From Propionibacteriaceae bacterium (GTDB taxonomy: Bacteria > Actinomycetota > Actinomycetes > Propionibacteriales > Propionibacteriaceae): a DNA stretch of 6,516 nt. The DNA lies in assembly GCA_031287505.1 (NCBI GenBank), contig JAITSW010000186.1, positions 1 through 6,516 of the forward strand, read 5' to 3'. This document shows positions 1 to 5,613 of this stretch, in pieces; within the stretch, counting starts at the first letter, position 1; the number at the start of each line of letters is the position of its first letter. The translations under genes were made by a program, and so were the position numbers. The notes beneath the pieces were generated by a model that saw nothing but the letters and a program-made list of their open reading frames with translations, was not told the DNA's origin and searched no databases.

Positions 1-1
1 G

Positions 2-262
2 GCGGCGCTTTCGGCTGCGCTCGGCTTTGACGGCAAATGGGTTTTGCATCCTGGGCAAGTGGAAGCCGGCAACGAGATCTACACCCCGAAACCCGCCGAT
101 TTTCAACGTGCCAAGAGGATTATGGACGCTTATGCGCAGGCAGCGACTGTGGCTGGTGGCGCGGTGGGCGCTATTGTGGTTGACGATGAGATGGTCGACG
201 AAGCCGGTATGAAGTTGGCGGCCGCGATATTGGCCCGCGGCCAATCAGCAGGATTGGAGTGA
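2..262 (+). CDS. HpcH/HpaI-family aldolase, malyl-CoA lyase-like (C-terminal fragment)
   Basis: This is the last 86 residues of a gene whose start lies before the window; the frame is open from base 2 to the TGA at 260-262. The visible part begins with GFDGKWVLHPGQVEAGNEIY, the typical C-terminal block of the CitE/malyl-CoA lyase family (Gly-Phe-Asp-Gly-Lys-Trp followed by His-Pro-x-Gln). A conserved tail follows with IVVDDEMVDEA. In the family, enzymes cleave or form beta-hydroxyacyl-CoA thioesters such as malyl-CoA or citramalyl-CoA in the cytoplasm, using Mg2+ and a TIM barrel. The tail resembles the L-malyl-CoA/beta-methylmalyl-CoA lyase branch more than classical citrate lyase CitE, from memory of those sequences. 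The catalytic Arg/Glu/Asp residues lie upstream and cannot be checked, so the substrate is open. It ends 3 bases before the next gene, suggesting one transcript. Confidence 0.85.
   Translation, partial: AALSAALGFDGKWVLHPGQVEAGNEIYTPKPADFQRAKRIMDAYAQAATVAGGAVGAIVVDDEMVDEAGMKLAAAILARGQSAGLE
256..259 (+). promoter_or_regulatory. Shine-Dalgarno for the general stress protein gene
   Basis: GGAG lies 6 bases before the ATG at 266 and overlaps the last codon of the upstream aldolase gene. This supports the ATG at 266 as the real start and suggests translation of the two genes is linked. Confidence 0.6.
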
Positions 263-265
263 TAT

Positions 266-1000
266 ATGGCGCCTGCAGCTGCCCAGAATCTGTTCAAGTT
301 GGAGTTCCCGCAGTCGGTGGGCATCTTCAGCTCCTACGAAGAAGCCCAAAGAGTAGTGGACTACCTAGCCGATCAGCGTTTCCCGGTTGAAAACCTCTGT
401 ATCGTCGGCACCGACCTGAAATCTGTAGAACGAGTGCTGGGTCGGCGCAATTGGGGCACCGTCATCTGGTCTGGCGTGCAAAGTGGTATCTCCACGGGTC
501 TGATGGTGACGCTGCTGATGTGGATTTTCATGCCAGACGCAAACATTTTCCTCCTCATGCTTGCGGCAATGGGCGTCGGAATTGGAATCGGGGTGGTGAT
601 GGCTGCCCTTTCTTACTGGATGAGCCAGGGAAAACGCGACTTCAACTCGGTTTCGCAGACGGTGGCGACTAAATACGAGGTGCTATGCGAGCACAAGCTG
701 GTAGAGCAGGCCAAGCAGCTGATCACGCAGATCCCGGGCATTCGGGCAGCCGTTTTCAATGCTCCGGTCGCAGGCGCACCGGCCTATGCCCAAGCTGCGG
801 CTCCCGTTCGGTATCCGACACCCGCAGTCCAGTATCCGGCGGCACCCGGCTCCGGGCAGTACCATCCCGCTCCTGGGCCATACCCGGTGTCCTATCCGAA
901 TCCGTATGCGTATCCGGTGGTAGAGCCGCAGACTCCACCTGCGGCGCAGACTCCAACGCAGCCGCCCGCGCCGCCGTCTGAAACAACCCCCTCCAGCTAA
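266..1000 (+). CDS. General stress protein (YflT/17M-like domain) with two membrane helices and Pro/Tyr-rich tail
   Basis: A 244-residue protein. Residues about 17-63 match the general-stress 17M-like domain (Pfam YflT type): GIFSSYEEAQRVVDYLADQ, then a short strand VENLCIVGTD and a VERVLGRRNWG segment. Two hydrophobic helices follow at about 67-89 and 93-118; the second is Gly-rich (GVGIGIGVV). Residues 133-165 form a short conserved segment (KYEVLCEHKLVEQAKQLI). From about 171 to the end the tail is low-complexity, rich in Pro, Tyr, Ala and Gln, with repeated Tyr-Pro pairs. Both ends are probably cytoplasmic, given the even number of helices and no signal peptide. The family is associated with stress in Gram-positive bacteria, but its biochemical role is unknown. 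It follows the aldolase gene by 3 bases, and a strong hairpin lies just after its stop. Confidence 0.85.
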   Translation: MAPAAAQNLFKLEFPQSVGIFSSYEEAQRVVDYLADQRFPVENLCIVGTDLKSVERVLGRRNWGTVIWSGVQSGISTGLMVTLLMWIFMPDANIFLLMLAAMGVGIGIGVVMAALSYWMSQGKRDFNSVSQTVATKYEVLCEHKLVEQAKQLITQIPGIRAAVFNAPVAGAPAYAQAAAPVRYPTPAVQYPAAPGSGQYHPAPGPYPVSYPNPYAYPVVEPQTPPAAQTPTQPPAPPSETTPSS

Positions 1001-1005
1001 GCCCG

Positions 1006-1021
1006 CCCGCCGTATGGCGGG
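1006..1021. terminator. Short GC hairpin after the stress protein gene
   Basis: CCCGCC at 1006-1011 pairs perfectly with GGCGGG at 1016-1021 around a GTAT loop, starting 5 bases after the stop codon. Only TCTT follows on the plus strand, not a full T-run, so intrinsic termination is plausible rather than certain. Its 3' arm overlaps the outer part of the longer hairpin next to it, so the two may be alternative folds. Confidence 0.45.
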
Positions 1022-1080
1022 TCTTGCGCTCAGGCGGGGCATGCCAAGCGGGTACGCCTCGCCTGAGCGCCAAGAACCCG
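1018..1080. terminator. Long hairpin in the convergent gap, likely bidirectional transcription end
   Basis: GCGCTCAGGCG (1026-1036) is the exact reverse complement of CGCCTGAGCGC (1060-1070). Pairing continues inward through GGGC/GCCT (one G-U) to 1040/1056, leaving a 15-base loop. Outward, CTT (1023-1025) pairs with AAG (1072-1074) past a one-base bulge, and CGGG (1018-1021) with CCCG (1077-1080). It lies between two genes that converge (stops at 1000 and 1123), where a shared terminator is expected. There is no T-run on either side, so it may act as an RNA 3'-end stabiliser or need Rho. Confidence 0.55.
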
Positions 1081-1122
1081 TCAACCGACGTGGGTCAGAC
1101 ACACAGTGGGCGGGAGCCGGGT

Positions 1123-2439
1123 TTAGCTGTCAAGCATGTTCCCGGAGAGGTAGTCGGTGTAGGCCGGGAGGTCTAACTGGCCAGAGCCGGAGATGCCGAT
1201 TACCACTACCGGGGCTTCGCCAGCTTCGGTGGCCGCCTTGATGGTGCGCAGGGCACCGGCGATGGCATGGTTCGACTCGGATGCCGGGATAATGCCTTCG
1301 GCGTTCGAGAATAGGACGCCAGCCGCAAAGGCTTCCCGCTGTTTGATCGAAATCGCCTCAATTAGGCCTTCGCTATACACATGGCTCACCAGTGGCGCCA
1401 TGCCGTGATAACGCAGACCGCCGGCGTGGACGGCAGCAGGCACAAAATCGTGGCCGAGGGTGTACATCTTCAGTTTGGGAGTCATGCCGGCGGTATCGCC
1501 AAAGTCGTAGCGGAACTCGCCTTCGGTAAGAGACGGCGCTGCCTTGGGCTCGCAGGCGATGATCTTGACATGCTTGTTGCCGGCCAGATTCTCGCGGATG
1601 AACGGGAAGCTAATGCCGGCCAGATTCGAGCCGCCGCCCGCGCAGGCGAAAAGGTAATCGGGCTGCTCTTCGCCGAAGACGTCCAGTTGCAGCAGCGCCT
1701 CCTCGCCGATCACCGTCTGATGCAGCAACACGTGGTTGAGGACGCTACCTAGGGAGTAGCTGGCATTCGGGTCTGAGGCAGCAGCTTCAACTGCTTCGGA
1801 GATTGCCATACCCAGCGAGCCGGGAGTATCTGGGAAACGCTCGCGCAGCTGACGTCCTATGGCAGTCTTGTCAGACGGGCTGGCTACCGCGCGGGCCCCG
1901 AAGACTTCCATTTGGGCGTGGCGGTAAGGCTTGCCGTTGAACGAGCTGGCGACCTGCCAAATGTCGCAATCCAAGCCGAAGATTTGAGTTGCGAATGCCA
2001 AAGCGGCTCCCCACTGGCCGGCGCCTGTTTCGGTGGTCAGCCGCGTCCGTCCGGCAATCTTGTTGAAATAGGCCTGCGGGACAGCGGAGTTCGTCTTGTG
2101 GCTTCCGACCGGCGATGCGCCTTCATACTTGTAGTAGATGCGTGCCTTGGTGCCCAATGTCTTTTCGAGGCGGCAAGCGCGATACAGCGGAGACGGCCTC
2201 CAGAGCTTGTAAATATCGCGCACCGCATCCGGGATTTCTAGGAAGCGCTCGGTGGAGGCTTCCTGGGCGATCAGGCCGTCAGGGAAAAGCGCCGAAAGAT
2301 CGGCAGGCTGCAGTGGCTCGCTAGTCGCCGGGTTGAGGGGCGGGGCTGGGGGAGAGGGTAGGTCGGCCACGATGTTGTACCAATACCGCGGTATCTGTTC
2401 TTCGTCGAGTACTACCTTGTAAACGTCTTTTTGGGTCAT
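1123..2439 (-). CDS. trpB2: Tryptophan synthase beta chain, TrpB2 class (TrpB-like)
   Basis: A 438-residue fold-type II PLP enzyme. Motifs in order: RPSPLYRACRLEKTLGTKAR (81-100); KYEGASPVGSHKTNSA (104-119) with Lys115 as the PLP Schiff-base lysine; TETGAGQWG (136-144) with Glu137 at the place of the catalytic Glu of TrpB; SPSDKTAIGR (188-197); SLGMAISEAVE (208-218); the phosphate-binding loop CAGGGSN (266-272); and ISGSG (416-420). The long N-terminal extension, GQWG instead of GQHG and the overall length place it in the TrpB2 class rather than with TrpA-partnered TrpB1. TrpB2 joins indole with a serine-type substrate to make tryptophan in the cytoplasm; some archaeal members prefer O-phosphoserine. 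No trpA or other trp gene is visible, which fits a role in indole salvage. The start is supported by AGGAAG 5 bases upstream. Confidence 0.93.
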   Translation of the reverse strand: MTQKDVYKVVLDEEQIPRYWYNIVADLPSPPAPPLNPATSEPLQPADLSALFPDGLIAQEASTERFLEIPDAVRDIYKLWRPSPLYRACRLEKTLGTKARIYYKYEGASPVGSHKTNSAVPQAYFNKIAGRTRLTTETGAGQWGAALAFATQIFGLDCDIWQVASSFNGKPYRHAQMEVFGARAVASPSDKTAIGRQLRERFPDTPGSLGMAISEAVEAAASDPNASYSLGSVLNHVLLHQTVIGEEALLQLDVFGEEQPDYLFACAGGGSNLAGISFPFIRENLAGNKHVKIIACEPKAAPSLTEGEFRYDFGDTAGMTPKLKMYTLGHDFVPAAVHAGGLRYHGMAPLVSHVYSEGLIEAISIKQREAFAAGVLFSNAEGIIPASESNHAIAGALRTIKAATEAGEAPVVVIGISGSGQLDLPAYTDYLSGNMLDS

Positions 2440-2444
2440 GATGT

Positions 2445-2450
2445 CTTCCT
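2445..2450 (-). promoter_or_regulatory. Shine-Dalgarno of trpB2
   Basis: On the minus strand AGGAAG ends 5 bases before the ATG at 2439. It is the clearest ribosome binding site in the window and fixes the trpB2 start; pepP, the zinc-ribbon gene and possibly purS appear to lack one. Confidence 0.75.
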
Positions 2451-2484
2451 GGTGGGTTTGTGATGTGTTTCGTTATCTGAATGT

Positions 2485-2496
2485 GCTTGCGCAAGC
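2485..2496. promoter_or_regulatory. Perfect 12-bp palindrome in the trpB2 5' region (possible operator)
   Basis: GCTTGCGCAAGC reads the same on both strands. It lies 46 bases before the trpB2 start, about 14 bases downstream of the proposed -10 box, so it would be within the early 5' UTR, where a dimeric repressor could block transcription. No regulator is recognised from the sequence. Confidence 0.35.
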
Positions 2497-2509
2497 TGGC
2501 AATGATCGC

Positions 2510-2537
2510 AGTTTAGCTACCTTTAGCTACCTGGCAA
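2510..2537 (-). promoter_or_regulatory. Candidate trpB2 promoter
   Basis: On the minus strand, TTGCCA (2537-2532) and TAAACT (2515-2510) are separated by 16 bases, close to the TTGACA/TANNNT pattern used by the housekeeping sigma factor. Transcription would start near 2503, leaving a 5' UTR of about 60 bases that carries the palindrome at 2485-2496 and the Shine-Dalgarno. A second TTGCCA (2502-2497) has no well-placed -10 box. Confidence 0.4.
2512..2531. repeat. Tandem 10-bp direct repeat in the trpB2 promoter spacer
   Basis: TTTAGCTACC occurs twice with no gap (2512-2521 and 2522-2531); on the trpB2 strand it reads GGTAGCTAAA twice. It spans nearly all of the spacer between the proposed -35 and -10 boxes and supplies most of the -10 itself. 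A 10-bp period is about one helical turn, so both copies face the same side of the DNA. Confidence 0.7.
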
Positions 2538-2613
2538 GCGGATATGCATAATCAGGGCGCTAACCGCGGGTATGACTAGTGGTGGGCGTGGGCACGGTCA
2601 CCCGATTTGTTCT

Positions 2614-2645
2614 GGCAAGTACGAGCCTAGTTTTTCGTACTTGCC
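2614..2645. terminator. Perfect 11-bp hairpin around the pepP stop codon
   Basis: GGCAAGTACGA (2614-2624) is the exact reverse complement of TCGTACTTGCC (2635-2645), with a 10-base loop. On the pepP strand the last sense codons lie in the 5' arm and loop, and the TAG stop is in the loop. No U-run follows the 3' arm in the pepP direction, so it is either a weak or Rho-assisted terminator or an mRNA-end stabiliser. It separates pepP from the downstream trpB2. Confidence 0.45.
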
Positions 2646-4138
2646 CAGATCCAGTGCATCCAAGATTCGATTTCGCCTGGATCGCGCGGAATATTCTCGG
2701 AAAGAATTCTGCAGCCATCCTCGGTGATGACGACGTCGTCTTCAATGCGGACGCCGATGCCCCGCAATTCCGGGGGCACGAGCAGGTCGGTGCTCTTGAA
2801 ATAGATACCGGGCTCAACCGTGATAACCATGCCCGGCTGCAATATGGCCTCTTTGTAGTTTTCGTTGCGGGCCTGGGCGCAATCGTGGACGTCGATACCC
2901 AAATGATGGGACGTGCCGTGAACCATCCAGCGCCGGTGTTGGCCACCCTCTTCGGAAAGTGCTTCTTCGGCAGAGACCGGGAGCAAGCCCCACTCTTCCA
3001 AATAACGGGCGACGACCGAGATAGCCGCTTGGTGCACGTCCTTGAATTTGTTGCCCGGCTTCGCGGCGGCGAAACCGGCAGCCTGCGCGTCCATGACAGC
3101 CAGGTAAACCTTGCGTTGGGCGTCGGTGAATTTGCCATTGAGCGGTATTGTGCGGGTGATGTCAGCTGTGTAAAGCGACTCGACCTCAACGCCGGCGTCT
3201 ACCAAAATCAAATCTCCGGTACGCAGCTCGCCATCATTGCGAATCCAATGCAGGGTGTTGGCATGATCGCCGCCGGCGCAGATGGAGTCATAGCCGATGC
3301 CATTTCCCAGGTGGCGGGCATGCAGGCCAAAAATGCCCTCAACCCAGCGTTCGCCGCGTCCATGCTGGATAGCCTGGGGGAAATCAGCTACCACGGACTC
3401 GAAAGCAACGGCGGTGCGATCACAGGCAGAGCGGATTTCGCCCACCTCGAAGCGGTCTTTGATCAGCCGGGCTTCGCTGAGCCAGACGGCGAATTCTTCA
3501 TCTGCCGCTTCACAGGATGTCTTTTCGAGGCCTGCTGCCGCGCGCCAGGAATCAAATTTGGGTGTGAGGCTCTCGTCGGCATTGCGAACTATCCGAGTCG
3601 GAATTGTGCCCAGGCCTTCGCGCAAAGCTTCTTCCAGTTGCTCAATGGGACGGACGGAGAGCTGGGTCAGCGCCGACATCTCGTCCAGGGATTCGCGCTG
3701 GCCTACCCACATCTCGCCATAGCGGGAGTCGGCATAAAACTCGGGGTCGGTGCGGGGTGTGCGGGGCTTGAAATAAAGGATGGCCTCGTGCGAGCCGGCA
3801 ATGGGCTCTAAGACTAAGACGGCATCTGGCTCGCGGTCTTGACCCAAACCGGTTTCGTAGGCAAAAGCGGTGTTGGGGCGGAAGCGGTAGTCGCAGTCAT
3901 TTGAGCGAACCCGATAAGGGCCGGCCGGAAGAACCAGCCTTTCTCCGGGAAAGGCGGCGCTGAGCTTTGCCCGCCGGGCAATGGCCGGGGTGCTGGCCGG
4001 CAATGGCTCGGGGAGCGTGCTGGGATAAGGCGCCCAGCCCTGGGGAATGAACTCCTTGAAAGCCTGTGAAAAGGGATTCTGCCGTACTGACAAGGCAATC
4101 TGCTCGTGCTCGTTATGCGCGACTGGCTCTTGAGTCAT
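2627..4138 (-). CDS. pepP: Xaa-Pro aminopeptidase (aminopeptidase P, M24B family)
   Basis: A 503-residue cytoplasmic metallopeptidase that removes an N-terminal residue preceding proline. The N-terminal domain (about 50-200) includes FPGERLVLPAGPYRVRSNDC and YRFRPNTAFAYETG, typical of aminopeptidase P N-terminal domains. The C-terminal pita-bread domain (about 230-480) shows all five dinuclear metal ligands: Asp314 (LILVDAG), Asp326 (YTADITRT), His411 (HGTSHHLGIDVHD), Glu442 (VEPGIYF) and Glu466 (RIEDDV). His407 and His418 match the additional active-site histidines of E. coli PepP. It is longer than E. coli PepP (about 440 residues), with an N-terminal extension PFSQAFKEFIPQGW as I recall for actinobacterial members. 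No Shine-Dalgarno precedes the ATG at 4138; a well-formed promoter places transcription start at or next to it, so the mRNA is probably leaderless. Confidence 0.95.
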   Translation of the reverse strand: MTQEPVAHNEHEQIALSVRQNPFSQAFKEFIPQGWAPYPSTLPEPLPASTPAIARRAKLSAAFPGERLVLPAGPYRVRSNDCDYRFRPNTAFAYETGLGQDREPDAVLVLEPIAGSHEAILYFKPRTPRTDPEFYADSRYGEMWVGQRESLDEMSALTQLSVRPIEQLEEALREGLGTIPTRIVRNADESLTPKFDSWRAAAGLEKTSCEAADEEFAVWLSEARLIKDRFEVGEIRSACDRTAVAFESVVADFPQAIQHGRGERWVEGIFGLHARHLGNGIGYDSICAGGDHANTLHWIRNDGELRTGDLILVDAGVEVESLYTADITRTIPLNGKFTDAQRKVYLAVMDAQAAGFAAAKPGNKFKDVHQAAISVVARYLEEWGLLPVSAEEALSEEGGQHRRWMVHGTSHHLGIDVHDCAQARNENYKEAILQPGMVITVEPGIYFKSTDLLVPPELRGIGVRIEDDVVITEDGCRILSENIPRDPGEIESWMHWIWASTKN

Positions 4139-4172
4139 AGCCCTAGATTAGTCTCGTGCGCCAAGATTTCAA
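4139..4172 (-). promoter_or_regulatory. pepP promoter, leaderless type
   Basis: On the minus strand TTGAAA (4172-4167), a 16-base spacer, TAATCT (4150-4145), then AGGGCT and the ATG. Both boxes are near consensus. Since transcription normally starts about 6-8 bases after the -10, the first base of the mRNA should be at or next to the A of the start codon. Confidence 0.65.
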
Positions 4173-4247
4173 CTCTAGATCATTTGCCCCACCCGGATAA
4201 GCCGTTCAGACGCATTCGGCGGCATCGCAGATTGTGGGCGCTGACGA

Positions 4248-4260
4248 TATAGTTCAGGGC
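4248..4260 (+). promoter_or_regulatory. -10 box of the zinc-ribbon gene, leaderless type
   Basis: TATAGT (4248-4253) is followed by TCAGGGC and the ATG at 4261. The 7-base distance predicts a transcript beginning at or just before the start codon. No good -35 box is seen at 16-18 bases. It is divergent from the pepP promoter within a 122-base spacer, which otherwise shows nothing more than a repeated CTAGAT. Confidence 0.5.
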
Positions 4261-4983
4261 ATGAGAGCAACTCCCGAAGCGCAAGCGCGACTCCTTGAAG
4301 TCCAAGTGGAAGATAGCGCAAAAGATCGGGTGGAGCATCGTAAACGTTCCCTGCCCGAGCATGCGCAGATCAATGCGGGCAAGGTCGAGTGGGCCCAAGT
4401 CAATAAAGACCTCGTCGGCTCCGAGACGCTGGTGGGCGATACCCGAATAGAACTTGAGAAGGCGGAGGCCGATTTGGTGCCGGTGCGCGAGCGGATCGCC
4501 CGCAATCAAAAGCGGGTGGACGATGGCTTGGTGGGTGCCAAAGAACTCGCGCCCATGATCGAAGAGATCGCACACCTAAAGCAGCGCATTCTAAACCTGG
4601 AAGATATCCAACTCGAAGTTATGGAACGCTTGGAGACGGCCACCGCCGAGCTGGCCGCTTTGCAAAAAAGGCGTGGCGAGCTGCAAAAGTCGATTCGCGC
4701 TGTGATGGCTCATCGTGATGAGCAGCTTGCCGAGTTGGACGCCGAGTTGGCTGGGCATTCGCAAAAGCGCGACGGGTTGGCGGCGGGAATCCCAGCAGAC
4801 TTGCTGGCTTTGTACGATCGAATTCGCGGGCGCAGCGGTGGCGTTGGAGCCGCAAAGCTGGAAGGTAAACGCTGTTCGGGTTGCCAGCTAGAGGCGACTG
4901 CTGCGGCAGTGACGAGGTACCAGTCTGCTCCCAAAGACGAGGTGCTCCGCTGCGAGGACTGCGACCGGATACTGGTGCGCTGA
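4261..4983 (+). CDS. Coiled-coil protein with C4 zinc ribbon (CT398/Rv2229c-like)
   Basis: A 240-residue protein. It starts with the family-typical ATPEAQARLLEVQ segment, continues as a long charged helical region (about 10-185, rich in Glu, Leu, Arg and Lys heptads, e.g. LEDIQLEVMERLETATAELA) likely to form an antiparallel coiled coil, and ends in a zinc ribbon with Cys205-x2-Cys208 and Cys231-x2-Cys234. The segments GRSGGVGAAKLEGKRCSGC and DEVLRCEDCDRILVR are family signatures. The function is not established; a nucleic-acid or protein-bridging role has been suggested from the fold. An upstream GTG at 4234 is in frame, but the ATG at 4261 fits family length and the -10 position. RNase H follows after 2 bases. 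In mycobacteria and streptomycetes a Nif3-like gene often precedes it; here pepP is divergent instead. Confidence 0.88.
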   Translation: MRATPEAQARLLEVQVEDSAKDRVEHRKRSLPEHAQINAGKVEWAQVNKDLVGSETLVGDTRIELEKAEADLVPVRERIARNQKRVDDGLVGAKELAPMIEEIAHLKQRILNLEDIQLEVMERLETATAELAALQKRRGELQKSIRAVMAHRDEQLAELDAELAGHSQKRDGLAAGIPADLLALYDRIRGRSGGVGAAKLEGKRCSGCQLEATAAAVTRYQSAPKDEVLRCEDCDRILVR

Positions 4984-4985
4984 GC

Positions 4986-5501
4986 GTGGCGGGCAAACAA
5001 TCTGGGCAGGATGGCCCCGGGCTTTTTGATGATTTTGAAGCAGTGGGCACTTTTGCGGCGGCTGCTGAAACGGCTTGGGCAAATCCCCCGGCACAACTGG
5101 TCGTGCGCGCCGATGGTGGCTCTAGGGGTAACCCTGGCCCGGCGGCGTATGGCGCCTTGGTCACCGACACAGCCGGCGTTGTCCTAAATCAAGAGGGTTT
5201 GAGCATAGGGACTGCCACCAATAATGTCGCAGAGTATTTAGGCCTGATAGCCGGCCTGGAGATGGCCAGGGCGATTAATCCGGCGGCCGAGGTAGATGTA
5301 CGGCTCGATTCCAAGCTTGTTATCGAGCAGATGGCTGGCCGTTGGAAGGTGAGGCATCCGGATATGAAGCCCCTAGCGGTGAAGGCCACGTCGCTGCGTC
5401 CGGCAAAAGTCACGTGGACGTGGGTTCCAAGGGCTGAGAACAAGGCCGCAGACGCCCTGGTGAATTCCGCACTCGATGGGATGCCGGTTCCGCGGCTTTA
5501 G
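4986..5501 (+). CDS. Type I ribonuclease H family protein
   Basis: A 171-residue protein from the GTG at 4986, two bases after the previous stop. The core (about 37-165) carries the four catalytic carboxylates of RNase HI: Asp43 (VRADGGSRGNPGPAAYG), Glu83 (NNVAEYLGLIAGLE), Asp108 (VRLDSKLVIEQM) and Asp156 (NKAADALVN). It would cut the RNA strand of RNA-DNA hybrids, with two metal ions, in the cytoplasm. The GTG choice gives a 36-residue acidic, Gly- and Ala-rich N-terminal extension; a GTG at 5043 would give 19 residues fewer. No clear Shine-Dalgarno is seen, so translation is probably coupled to the zinc-ribbon gene. The homologues in mycobacteria and streptomycetes are commonly fused to a C-terminal acid phosphatase domain; this one stops after RNase H. 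Whether it is the only RNase HI of the cell cannot be told. Confidence 0.9.
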   Translation: MAGKQSGQDGPGLFDDFEAVGTFAAAAETAWANPPAQLVVRADGGSRGNPGPAAYGALVTDTAGVVLNQEGLSIGTATNNVAEYLGLIAGLEMARAINPAAEVDVRLDSKLVIEQMAGRWKVRHPDMKPLAVKATSLRPAKVTWTWVPRAENKAADALVNSALDGMPVPRL

Positions 5502-5591
5502 CCCTTTACCCACATCCCGATTGCGCATCTGGCGAGTATTTGATCCAGCGTGCGAAATGGTGAAAAGCGTTGAAGGTTTTCGCGGCGATGG

Positions 5592-5613
5592 CCGGTACCG
5601 GTAGGATTAGGGC
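5592..5613 (+). promoter_or_regulatory. purS promoter -10 region with adjoining palindrome
   Basis: TAGGAT (5602-5607) is followed by TAGGGC and the ATG at 5614, which would give a leaderless purSQ transcript. Directly before it is the 10-bp palindrome CCGGTACCGG (5592-5601), a possible operator next to the -10. No strong -35 is visible (TTCGCG at 17 bases spacing is weak). AGGA (5603-5606) could alternatively be a Shine-Dalgarno 7 bases from the ATG. Confidence 0.45.

Noticed and set aside
1117..1145. CCGGG/CCCGG pairing around the trpB2 stop as a terminator
   Set aside because: Only 5 bp with a 19-base loop and no T-run; likely chance beside the much stronger hairpin at 1018-1080.
2560..3189. 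A 209-codon minus-strand frame overlapping the 3' half of pepP
   Set aside because: It is a shifted frame of pepP with an Arg/Ser/Pro-rich translation, typical of an out-of-frame reading of a GC-rich gene.
2579..3811. A 410-codon open frame on the plus strand opposite pepP
   Set aside because: It is fully antisense to a gene with all catalytic residues of aminopeptidase P, starts with a non-ATG codon, and its translation shows no known motif. Long antisense frames are common opposite GC-rich genes with biased third positions.
4234..4260. Upstream in-frame GTG start for the zinc-ribbon gene
   Set aside because: It would add nine residues not seen in the family and would place the start codon upstream of the -10 box TATAGT. 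The ATG at 4261 fits better.
4619..5170. A 183-codon minus-strand frame opposite the zinc-ribbon and RNase H genes
   Set aside because: It spans two well-supported plus-strand genes, and its Pro/Ser/Arg-rich translation has no recognisable domain.
5552..5583. Inverted repeats GCGAAA/TTTCGC and GAAAA/TTTTC before purS as a purine regulator site or riboswitch
   Set aside because: The arms are only 5-6 bp, overlap each other, and do not match a purine riboswitch core or a known PurR box that I recognise.
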